A DNA stretch of 64,000 nt from Ktedonobacter racemifer DSM 44963 (lineage in GTDB: Bacteria > Chloroflexota > Ktedonobacteria > Ktedonobacterales > Ktedonobacteraceae). Position numbers and translations under genes: made by a program. This document shows, piece by piece, positions 51,722 through 59,097 of the stretch. The notes below the pieces were generated by a model. That model did not search any database. It saw nothing but the letters and a program-made list of their open reading frames with translations, and was not told where the DNA came from. Location of the stretch: NCBI RefSeq assembly GCF_000178855.1, contig NZ_ADVG01000002.1, positions 744,001-808,000 of the forward strand. Direction: 5' to 3'. The first letter of the stretch is position 1, and every line of letters starts with the position of its first letter.

Positions 51722-52540
51722 ATGAAGCAAAAACAAACCACACGTCCTGAGGCCGCGAAGGAAGAACCTGAGCAATCTTCCAGGAGCTTACACGAGCCTT
51801 CTCCCAGGAAAGACAATAACATCCTGAGCTATTCCTGGGGCGCCTTCAAGCTTTTCGCTCTCCTCCTACTGCTCTGCGGGGTGATCTTTCCCGCCCTCGT
51901 CTACGGCCTGGGTCAACTCCTCTTCCCTGACCAGGCCAACGGTAGCCTCCTCTACAATCAGCAACACCAGGTAATTGGTTCCCGTCTCATTGGACAGCAA
52001 TTTACCCGCCCTGAATATTTTCATGGTCGCCCAAGCGCCGCGGGCTATAACGCCAGCAGTTCTAGCGGCTCTAACCTGGGGCCGACAAACCCCCAGTTGC
52101 TTGAAGGGAACGGCACACTCGTTACACTCAAGCCTGGTGACAAGATCCCGGACAACGCGACCCCCGTTGCGGGCAAACCTCATACCTACTACGTCCCCGG
52201 TACCTATGATGGTATCAAGACCTACGCCACCCAGTTCCTCAAAGAAAATGACCTGCCCCCCAATACCTTGCTTCCGGCCGATATTGTTACCGCCAGCGGC
52301 AGTGGCCTCGATCCGCATATCTCTGTCGAAGCCGCCCTGCTCCAGGTAGAACGCATTGTAAAGGCCCGCCATGGCTCAGACCGCAAGAATGCGACCCTGA
52401 CAACTGAGCAGGTGCGAGCACTTATCGCCAAACATACCGATGGGCGGGATCTTGGCATCTTTGGAGAGCCACGCGTCAATGTGCTGGAACTCAACCTTGA
52501 CCTGGATACCAACTATGGTTTACCCAGCGGGTCGCACTAA
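51722..52540 (+). CDS. kdpC: KdpC-like subunit, enlarged (locus 2)
   Basis: A 272-aa protein, about 75 residues longer than the KdpC of locus 1. A 40-residue polar N-terminal extension precedes the helix (AFKLFALLLLLCGVIFPALV). KdpC signatures are kept: DQANGSLLYNQQHQVIGSRL, YFHGRPSAAGYN, SGSNLGPTNPQLL, SGSGLDPHISVEAA, FGEPRVNVLELNLDLD. An insert of about 55 residues (around 135-190; PGDKIPDNATPVAGKPHTYY) splits the domain after GPTN. It is placed before kdpA, the reverse of the usual order, and no kdpB is present at this locus. Start ATG 51722 has GAGGAT upstream. Confidence 0.92.
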   Translation: MKQKQTTRPEAAKEEPEQSSRSLHEPSPRKDNNILSYSWGAFKLFALLLLLCGVIFPALVYGLGQLLFPDQANGSLLYNQQHQVIGSRLIGQQFTRPEYFHGRPSAAGYNASSSSGSNLGPTNPQLLEGNGTLVTLKPGDKIPDNATPVAGKPHTYYVPGTYDGIKTYATQFLKENDLPPNTLLPADIVTASGSGLDPHISVEAALLQVERIVKARHGSDRKNATLTTEQVRALIAKHTDGRDLGIFGEPRVNVLELNLDLDTNYGLPSGSH

Positions 52541-52604
52541 ATACCTGGCGTCCTTGTAGCAGGAAGCCTGCAACAAAACGAAATGTAACGAAGGAAGAAC
52601 GAAG

Positions 52605-54305
52605 ATGAGTTCCTTAGCCCTCCTGCAATACGGAGCCTTTCTTTTGGTGGTGATCCTCCTGGTGAAGCCCGTGGGGATATACCTTAAGCGTGTCTTCGCG
52701 CGTGAACGAACCTGGCTTGATCCGCTCCTTTGCCCAGTCGAACGCGCCATCTACCGCGTAAGTAAACTTGATGCCACGCGTGAGATGAACTTTAGACAAT
52801 ATAGTATCTCCTTTATCGTCTTCACGCTGATTGGCACGCTGGCGCTCTATGCTCTGCTGCGTGTGCAACAGTTCCTCCCCTGGTTCGATGCGGCCCATAT
52901 GACCACACCAATGACGCCAGACCTGGCCTTCAACACCGCCATTAGCTTCTCTACCACAACCACCTGGCAAGCCTACGCGGGTGAGACGACTATGAGCTAT
53001 TTGACACAGATTGTTGGCCTCGCGACACAAAACTTCCTGGCCGGGGCGGCGGGCCTGGCAATTGGGATAGCCTTTATTCGCGGTCTGGCTCGGGAGCGCA
53101 CACCCTTTCTGGGTAATTTCTGGTTCGACTTAGTACGCTCTCTCCTCTGGGTTCTTCTCCCCATCTCTCTGCTTGGTAGCCTGGTGCTCATCTGGCAGGG
53201 CGTGCCCATGAACTTTCATCCTTATACCGAGGTGAAGACGCTTGAGGGCAACACGCAGCTGATAGCGCAAGGCCCCATTGCCGCGCTTGAATGGATCAAG
53301 AACCTGGGTACCAATGGAGGGGGCTTCTTTAACGTCAATGGCGCCCATCCCTTTGAAAATCCCACTCCCCTGACAAACGTGCTTGAGATGCTGGCAATTG
53401 TGATACTACCAGCATCTCTCACCTATACCTTTGGCATGATGGTTGGCAATACGCGCCAGGGCTGGGTCCTTTTCTGGGCCATGACGATTCTCTTTGTCGC
53501 AGGTCTGCTTCTCTGCGGCTGGGCCGAACAACGCGGCAATCCCGCGCTCACGCCCTATATCACCGGCGGCGCCGGCAACATGGAGGGCAAAGAGGTCCGC
53601 TTTGGTATCGGCGGCTCTGTGCTGACGGCTATAACTACGTCAAACGGGGCGACCGGTTCATATAACTCCATGCATGACAGCTATACCCCCATCGGGGGCA
53701 CAGTACCACTCGTCAATATGCTGCTGGGCGAAATCATCTATGGCGGCCTAGGGACCGGCATCTACAGTATCATCATGATAGCGCTAATTGGCCTCTTCCT
53801 GACTGGCCTGATGATTGGGCGTACCCCCGAGTACTTGGGCAAGAAAATCGAACCACCCGAGATGAAGCTCCTGGCGCTCTATACGCTCCTGGGTTCAATC
53901 GCGGTCGTGACCTTTACGGCCCTGGCGGTCGTCACCGCGCCCGGCCTGGCGGGCCTAACGACAAATACCGGGGCACATGGCCTCACCGAAATTCTGTATG
54001 CCTATGCCTCCTCAATGGCTAACAACGGCCAGAACTTCGCGGGGCTGAGCGCGAACTCGCCCTCCTACAACATCACCACGGCCATTGTCATGCTTATTGG
54101 ACGCTTTGGCCTGGCCATTCCAGCCCTGGCGCTGGCTGGCAAGTTCAGCATGCAAGATCGACGCCCAATGTCCATCGGAAAATTCCATACCGATTCCGTT
54201 ATGTTTGGCACGGTGATCATTTTTACCGCCATCATCGTTGTCGGCCTGACCTACTTTGCCGCCCTCTCCCTCGGGCCAATTGCCGAGCAATTACACCTGG
54301 GGTAG
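52605..54305 (+). CDS. kdpA: KdpA-like potassium-channel subunit (locus 2)
   Basis: A 566-aa membrane protein related to KdpA of locus 1. The four filter regions are recognisable but altered: AFNTAISFSTTTTWQAYAG (TTTT where locus 1 has SNTN), NLGTNGGGFFNVNGAHPFEN, and ATGSYNSMHDSYTPIGGTV (where locus 1 has SCGAINAWHDS). GRTPEYLGKKIE is kept. The changes might modify ion affinity or selectivity. It follows kdpC by 64 bp with AAGGAAG upstream of ATG 52605. There is no kdpB or kdpF here, so it must use a KdpB from elsewhere or work alone. Confidence 0.93.
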   Translation: MSSLALLQYGAFLLVVILLVKPVGIYLKRVFARERTWLDPLLCPVERAIYRVSKLDATREMNFRQYSISFIVFTLIGTLALYALLRVQQFLPWFDAAHMTTPMTPDLAFNTAISFSTTTTWQAYAGETTMSYLTQIVGLATQNFLAGAAGLAIGIAFIRGLARERTPFLGNFWFDLVRSLLWVLLPISLLGSLVLIWQGVPMNFHPYTEVKTLEGNTQLIAQGPIAALEWIKNLGTNGGGFFNVNGAHPFENPTPLTNVLEMLAIVILPASLTYTFGMMVGNTRQGWVLFWAMTILFVAGLLLCGWAEQRGNPALTPYITGGAGNMEGKEVRFGIGGSVLTAITTSNGATGSYNSMHDSYTPIGGTVPLVNMLLGEIIYGGLGTGIYSIIMIALIGLFLTGLMIGRTPEYLGKKIEPPEMKLLALYTLLGSIAVVTFTALAVVTAPGLAGLTTNTGAHGLTEILYAYASSMANNGQNFAGLSANSPSYNITTAIVMLIGRFGLAIPALALAGKFSMQDRRPMSIGKFHTDSVMFGTVIIFTAIIVVGLTYFAALSLGPIAEQLHLG

Positions 54306-54460
54306 AGCTATATCTTGACCATCTTTTGATATCCAGCACTCGCCTTCATACACTTTTTTGATTGTTTATCGGATACAGTAGAAGAGCATACACCTCTACT
54401 CTGATGGAGTAGAGGTGAGGCAGTTCAAGACTTCTAGGCGTTCACGAGGAGTTACGATCT

Positions 54461-55327
54461 ATGATAAACGCATCAGTACCGGCGGCCGATCGGCCATGGA
54501 ACAGGCATGAGTTCATCCCCATGGGACATACCAGCACCAACAAATGCTCATTTTCCCAACTCAAAGGCAAGACCTTTGTCATCAAGTTAGGGGGCAGCAC
54601 CCTGGAGTATCAGCGGAGCGTGCTCCAAGATTGCATCTGTTTACAAATTCTGGGTGCGAACATCGTCCTGGTACATGGAGGAGGACCCATCATCAACGAG
54701 TGGCTCTCGAAGCTCCACATCCCCATTCACTTTGAACATGGCCTGCGGGTGACAGACGCCCAGACGCTGGACGTGGTGCGCATGGTTTTATGTGGCCAAA
54801 TCAATCAAGAGATCGTGACCACGATAGCGCGCCTTGGCGGACAGGCTGTTGGCCTCTGTGGCACCGATGGCAACCTGATACAGGGACACATCGCTGACGA
54901 GCGCCTGGGCTATGTGGGCGACATAGACACGATCAATCCCACCCTGATACGCCAGGTGCTTGATGATGGGTATATACCAGTCCTGGCTCCCCTGGGTTTG
55001 GGACCTGACGGCAGCAGCCTCAACATGAACGCGGACCTGGTCGCCTCTCACCTTGCCGGCGCACTAAACGCAACCCGGTTAACATTTCTAAGTAATATTG
55101 ACGGCATCTACAATGCTGATGGTACAATCATCTCAGAGTTGAATGAGCAACAGGCCCAGGCACTGATTGGAGAACATGTCATTCGAGACGGCATGCTTCC
55201 CAAGGTACACGCCTGCCTACACGCTCTTGAGGAGGTACCCTGCGTCCAGATCGCGAATGGCTGCACCTCACATGTGCTCTTGCATACTCTGGAAGACCTC
55301 CCGATAGGGACAAAATTCGTACGCTAA
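54461..55327 (+). CDS. argB: Acetylglutamate kinase-like amino-acid kinase
   Basis: A 288-aa protein of the amino-acid kinase superfamily. ATP/acetylglutamate site motifs are visible: FVIKLGGSTLE (catalytic Lys), VLVHGGGPIINEWL, GHGLRVTD-like EHGLRVTD, GLCGTDGNLI, NMNADLVASHLAGAL and RDGMLPKVHACL. N-acetylglutamate kinase makes the second step of arginine synthesis. A 30-residue N-terminal extension precedes the domain; an internal ATG at 54521 could also be used. The start ATG 54461 has GAGGAG upstream. No other arg gene is near. It sits between kdpA and a kinase-less KdpD, an unexpected place for an arginine gene. Confidence 0.85.
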   Translation: MINASVPAADRPWNRHEFIPMGHTSTNKCSFSQLKGKTFVIKLGGSTLEYQRSVLQDCICLQILGANIVLVHGGGPIINEWLSKLHIPIHFEHGLRVTDAQTLDVVRMVLCGQINQEIVTTIARLGGQAVGLCGTDGNLIQGHIADERLGYVGDIDTINPTLIRQVLDDGYIPVLAPLGLGPDGSSLNMNADLVASHLAGALNATRLTFLSNIDGIYNADGTIISELNEQQAQALIGEHVIRDGMLPKVHACLHALEEVPCVQIANGCTSHVLLHTLEDLPIGTKFVR

Positions 55328-55334
55328 ATCAGTG

Positions 55335-55402
55335 CTACTTACGTACGCGCCTACGCCTCCGGGCTAGATGTAAGCGCCCTGCATAGACACGTACGTAAGT
55401 AG
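55335..55402. repeat. 12-bp inverted repeat between argB and the KdpD-like gene
   Basis: CTACTTACGTAC (55335-55346) is complementary to 55391-55402. The interior begins GCGCCTACGCCTCCGGGC, weakly like the tag sequence of the long-hairpin family. It may be a terminator of argB or a degenerate family member. Confidence 0.5.
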
Positions 55403-55442
55403 TGCAATGCACCGCAATATACATATGCTTGAGGAGGCTGCG

Positions 55443-56363
55443 ATGCGTACTATACAACAGATTCCCCAGGTCCCCGTACAACTCAAAAGAAACTGGCGAA
55501 GTTACCTTATAGACAGCACGCTGGGCATCGCCGGAGCCTTGCTATGTACCGCGTTCATCTACGTGTTTCACCTCTATCCTACGATCCCGAACATTTCCGT
55601 GATCTATCTCCTGCTCATTCTGGCCCTGGCAAGTACGCGAGGCCGCTATGCAGCCCTGCTCGCGGCACTTGTAGCTGTCTTCTCCTTTGACTTCTGGCTT
55701 GTCCCTCCTCTCTACACATTTACCATCTCGCGCTGGGAGGAGGTGCTGGCGCTCATTGTCTTTCTAGTGGCAGCCTTGCTAACCGGGCAACTGGCTGGCA
55801 TCATGCGCCGCAGCATCCAGGAGGCCTGGCGACGCGAACGCGAGGCACGTATCCTCTATGAAGTTGGGCGCGTGATTAATAGTACAGAACAGCTTTCCGA
55901 ACAATTGCAGAGCATTGCTTTGTCCATGGTCAGAGTCTTTGCGCCCTGGGGCGTGCAGGCATGCGCCCTGCTCCTTCCCGATAAGCAGGGCAACCTCGTG
56001 CGCCAGGCAGAGGCCCCAATAAGCATCGAAGACTTCGTCCTCTCGCCCTCAGAGCTTGCTTCCGCCAAAAAGCTCACGGGGCAGACGAGCCTGGAGAAGC
56101 CGCTCCCCTCCATCGCGCACCCTGAGGAGGAGGGTCAGATCCTGCGTCTCATCCCGCTGCGTACACCTAGCCAGGTCCTGGGCGTGCTCTGCCTGCGCCT
56201 CAAACATCCCATCCCCTGGCTGGCCGATGATCAACTCTTCCACGAAGAGGAGCGACGCCATACAGAGTGGGCCACCTTCTTCTGGACCTTTCTCGACCAG
56301 GCCATCCTGGTCATTGAACGCGCCCACTTCCGCATGCAAGCTCTCTCAGCGAATGAACAATAG
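55443..56363 (+). CDS. KdpD-like sensor part without kinase domain (locus 2)
   Basis: A 306-aa protein that aligns with the first ~310 residues of the KdpD-like kinase at 34304: four membrane helices of the DUF4118 type (LYPTIPNISVIYLLLILALA; FDFWLVPPLYTFTISRWEEV), a linker and a GAF-like domain. It stops at IERAHFRMQALSANEQ, just before the point where the histidine-kinase H-box would begin. It may be a truncated gene or a free-standing sensor or decoy. ATG 55443 has GAGGAGG 5 nt upstream. IS630 debris begins about 130 bp after its stop, so truncation by a mobile element is plausible. Confidence 0.78.
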   Translation: MRTIQQIPQVPVQLKRNWRSYLIDSTLGIAGALLCTAFIYVFHLYPTIPNISVIYLLLILALASTRGRYAALLAALVAVFSFDFWLVPPLYTFTISRWEEVLALIVFLVAALLTGQLAGIMRRSIQEAWRREREARILYEVGRVINSTEQLSEQLQSIALSMVRVFAPWGVQACALLLPDKQGNLVRQAEAPISIEDFVLSPSELASAKKLTGQTSLEKPLPSIAHPEEEGQILRLIPLRTPSQVLGVLCLRLKHPIPWLADDQLFHEEERRHTEWATFFWTFLDQAILVIERAHFRMQALSANEQ

Positions 56364-56470
56364 CATTGAGCCGTGATAGCTGGACGCTGCTAATGGGCTT
56401 TCAAAAAAATAATCTGGGAACGTCTGTGGACGACGCGTACATGAGTATCGTCGCGTGGGCTGTGCTGGGA

Positions 56471-56508
56471 GGCTGCGCTGCTAAAGCACGTGCTTTAGCA
56501 GCGCAGCC
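56471..56508. repeat. Loopless 38-bp perfect palindrome
   Basis: Arms GGCTGCGCTGCTAAAGCAC (56471-56489) and its exact complement 56490-56508 abut with no spacer, and one further mismatch is followed by more pairing. The palindrome supplies the stop codon of the truncated IS630 transposase, so it marks the break point of that element. A loopless palindrome of this size is normally unstable in replicating DNA. Confidence 0.85.
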
Positions 56509-57094
56509 CCCAAACATGCTCGACAGGATTCACTTCGGGGCTGTACGCAGGCTGAGGGATCAACCGGATATTTGCTGGGATGAGCAACTCCTGAGTACGA
56601 TGCCATCCCGCTTGATCGACTTGCATGACAATGAAATGATCCGAGAAGCTACGGCTAACATGTTCCAGGAAGAGGTTCATCATCGCTGTAGAGATCTCCG
56701 GCAAAATCAGCGAAACTAGCTGACCTTGCGCAGGGGCGACTGCGGCATAGGCATACACATATTCTCGCACGAGTTGAGCTGGGACATGAGGGCGGACGCC
56801 GGGAGGGGCACAACAGCGTCTCACCTGACTGATCCGGCCAAAACACCCTTCATCTTGCGCCATGATGAGGATAGGGCGTTCATCGCCCGGTTCGCGCATG
56901 GCAACTGCTGCATCCACCAGAGCGGGGAAGTTTTTTTTAAACGCCTCTTGCGTCTCCAGATCGCTTTTCGGATGCTTGGGCCGCGGCATCACCTTGCGCC
57001 AGCCATGCCGATTGAGCAAGCGATAGATGGTGCTGTCATCGACACTGTGCCCGACGCGTTGTTCAAAGATGCTGCTCTGTTTCACGAGCCGCAC
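56495..57094 (-). pseudogene. IS630-family transposase remnant
   Basis: The frame keeps the N-terminal helix-turn-helix end (VGHSVDDSTIYRLLNRHGWR) and the DDE core: Asp in MAQDEGCFGRI, Asp in MQVDQAGWHR, and Glu in SPEVNPVEHVW. Directly after VW it runs into the palindrome at 56471-56508 and stops, so the usual C-terminal tail is lost. Upstream, the text EDVAEWLVKHV in a different frame around 57100-57130 shows at least one frameshift, and fragments continue to about 57210. No terminal repeats were recognised. It is inactive. Confidence 0.8.
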
Positions 57095-57220
57095 TCACGT
57101 GCTTCACGAGCCATTCGGCCACGTCTTCTCGCACTGCTGGTCACTGGAGATCGCCGTGAGAACCTGGCGAGCGAGGCTGCTCTCACGGTCATACTCGCCA
57201 GACCCTTGACTCCTGGGTCT

Positions 57221-57520
57221 TTAGAAGGACCGATAGGAGCTGGCTGCCGTCAACTGTTCGGCGGTCGGCGGCTCAGCTATCCAGGTCTTGAAGTTCTCTG
57301 CGAACGCCCGATATTCCGGCAAGGCCAACAAAGGATTGTCTACCCCGTCGTCAGTGACGAGGAGAGTGACAAAGTTCTCACCGTCGGGGAGCGGGCAGAC
57401 GGCATACAGAATGCCCTGCGGCCGTTCTCGTTCAAGCGCCTCCAGCACGCGCTTGCCCGCCGCATCGATTTCGGCGCGCTTGTCGGGCTTCACTTTGGTA
57501 TGGGAAATCGCTACTTTCAT
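57221..57520 (-). CDS. Small ABM-like (dimeric alpha-beta barrel) protein
   Basis: A 99-aa soluble protein. VAISHTKVKPDKRAEIDAAG at the N-terminus looks like the first strand and helix of antibiotic-biosynthesis-monooxygenase-type ferredoxin folds, and FVTLLVTDDGVDNPLLALPE follows. The call is by style only. ATG 57520 has AAAGGAAA upstream; the frame to 57595 adds nothing conserved. It is divergent from the ECF41 sigma factor gene, and a sequence matching the ECF41 promoter points at it, so it is the likely regulon partner. ECF41 genes typically neighbour small oxidoreductase-like proteins. Confidence 0.65.
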   Translation of the reverse strand: MKVAISHTKVKPDKRAEIDAAGKRVLEALERERPQGILYAVCPLPDGENFVTLLVTDDGVDNPLLALPEYRAFAENFKTWIAEPPTAEQLTAASSYRSF

Positions 57521-57657
57521 GGGAACATTTCCTTTCACTTTTACACCTGGTTCGTTGTGCTTTTCCAATGGCGGCCGGTGGAGAACACCCACCATCGGCG
57601 CATCTTGATCTTGACAGGGTCGTCCAGTCGGCGGATCATCGGGGAGTGCGTCTCCCC

Positions 57658-57684
57658 TGTCACATCGGCCGGGTTTCCTTCGTC
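57658..57684 (+). promoter_or_regulatory. ECF41-type promoter facing the sigma factor gene
   Basis: TGTCACA (57658-57664), 16 bp, then CGTC (57681-57684). This is the motif reported for ECF41 sigma factors (TGTCACA-N16-CGTC). It ends 36 bp before the ATG of the ECF41 gene, which implies positive autoregulation. Confidence 0.8.
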
Positions 57685-57692
57685 ATTACTTC

Positions 57693-57719
57693 GACGAAAC
57701 AAAACGAAGGAATGTGACC
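57693..57719 (-). promoter_or_regulatory. ECF41-type promoter facing the ABM-like gene
   Basis: On the minus strand GGTCACA (57719-57713), 16 bp, then CGTC (57696-57693). It has one mismatch in the -35 box. It points away from the sigma factor gene and towards ATG 57520. The two promoters run head-on: their -10 boxes are 8 bp apart and each start point falls inside the other promoter. Confidence 0.72.
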
Positions 57720-57720
57720 G

Positions 57721-58596
57721 ATGGACGAATATACCTGGTTAGCGCAGCGCTTCGAGGCCGAGCGCCCCCACCTGCGGGCAGTGGCCTATCGGCTGCTGGG
57801 TCGGCTCGACGAGGTGGACGATGCCGTGCAGGAGTCCTGGCTGCGTCTCAGCAGCTCCGATCCCAGCAGCATCGCGAACCTGGGCGCATGGTTGATGACG
57901 GTGGTCGCACGGGTGTGCCTCGATATGCTCCGTGCTCGTCACGCGCGGCGCGAGGAGTCCCTGGAAGCGTCGGTGCCTCAAGCAGTGACGGGCGGTGAAA
58001 GAGCGATCGACCCGGAGCAAGAGATGGAACTGGCCGATTCGGTGGGTCTGGCGCTGCTGGTGGTGCTCGATACGCTTGCTCCCGCCGAGCGCCTCGCCTT
58101 TGTCCTGCACGACATCTTCGCCGTGCCCTTCGACGAGATCGCGCCTATCGTGGAGCGTGAAGTCGCCGCGGCCAGGCAGCTTGCCAGCCGTGCACGCCGC
58201 CGGGTGCGAGCAAGAGCACCCATGCAGGATGCAGACCTGGCCGCCAGCCGAGAAGTGGTCGAAGCCTTTCTCACCGCCGCGCGCGAAGGGAACTTCGACG
58301 CGCTGCTTGCCGTGCTCGATCCAGATGTGGTGCTCCGACGCTATCAAATGTCCGTGCCTGCGGGCGTACCAGGAGAGATTCATGGTGCGGCGGCTGTGGC
58401 GAAACAGTTTGTGGGACGTGCCCAGGCAACACAACCAGCGCTGGTGAATGGCTCAGTGGGAGTCGTCGTGGCCCCGTACGGGCGGCTGCTCAGCGTCCTC
58501 GATCTCTCAACCAGGGGAGGCAAGATCACCGCGATCACCGCGATTTCCGATCCTGCACGCCTGCGCCAGTTGCACCTTGCGGTCCTCGACGACTGA
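57721..58596 (+). CDS. sigJ: ECF41 sigma factor (SigJ-type) with C-terminal SnoaL-like domain
   Basis: A 291-aa sigma factor. Region 2 spans residues ~5-80 (RAVAYRLLGRLDEVDDAVQE, SWLRLSSSDPSSIANLGAWL). Region 4 spans ~105-170 (LAPAERLAFVLHDIFAVPFD, EIAPIVEREVAAARQLASRA). The C-terminal ~120 residues are a SnoaL/NTF2-like domain (VVEAFLTAAREGNFDALLAV) ending in GGKITAITAISDPARLRQL, corresponding to the regulatory tail of ECF41 proteins. There is no anti-sigma gene; in this group the fused tail controls activity. ATG 57721 has GAAGGAA upstream, overlapping the opposing promoter. The divergent small gene at 57221 is the probable target. Confidence 0.92.
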   Translation: MDEYTWLAQRFEAERPHLRAVAYRLLGRLDEVDDAVQESWLRLSSSDPSSIANLGAWLMTVVARVCLDMLRARHARREESLEASVPQAVTGGERAIDPEQEMELADSVGLALLVVLDTLAPAERLAFVLHDIFAVPFDEIAPIVEREVAAARQLASRARRRVRARAPMQDADLAASREVVEAFLTAAREGNFDALLAVLDPDVVLRRYQMSVPAGVPGEIHGAAAVAKQFVGRAQATQPALVNGSVGVVVAPYGRLLSVLDLSTRGGKITAITAISDPARLRQLHLAVLDD

Positions 58597-59097
58597 CAAG
58601 CCGCTGCTCTCTGCAGCACATACCTGAATACCTATTCGGCGGTCTCGCCAGTGCTCTCTCGAGCAACAGACGGAGTACGAGGGGGAGGCCGCATTCCCTT
58701 TGATGCGTTGCACTATAGGTCGGAGATTGGAGAAAAACAGGTGGAGTCGATGGGAAGAAAGCGGGGGAGACCACCATTCTTTCTACGATAGATTGCGAAT
58801 TGGTATTAAAAGAGCTTTCGCAGCGTCCAGCAACAGCCAATAAGCAAACTTTCTGCTCACTCATTTCTCACGCTATCCTCCCCACACCGCCCACCATGCC
58901 TTCTGCTACCTACCCATATGTCCTATCGGGTGCAAATGAAGTAAAATATTCACCAATTTCGATGAATCTCCACCAAATAGCAACCATCTAGACATGCTAC
59001 AAACACCGAAATTACATAGATAACCATCTATACTGTTTCTGGTGCCATTTCTGCTCTTCACTCTTTTTTAATACGACTCCTAGAGCTGGAGAACATT
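58597..59097. other. Intergenic region without a recognisable feature
   Basis: About 500 bases between the sigma factor and the sedolisin gene. No supported frame, long inverted repeat or consensus promoter was found. It should contain the sedolisin promoter; the last ~150 bases are AT-rich. Confidence 0.45.

Noticed and set aside
56366..56719. 117-aa plus-strand frame near the KdpD-like gene
   Set aside because: It runs through the loopless palindrome and antisense to the IS630 remnant, so it is not a gene.
57739..58434. A 231-aa minus-strand frame
   Set aside because: Shadow of the ECF41 sigma factor gene.
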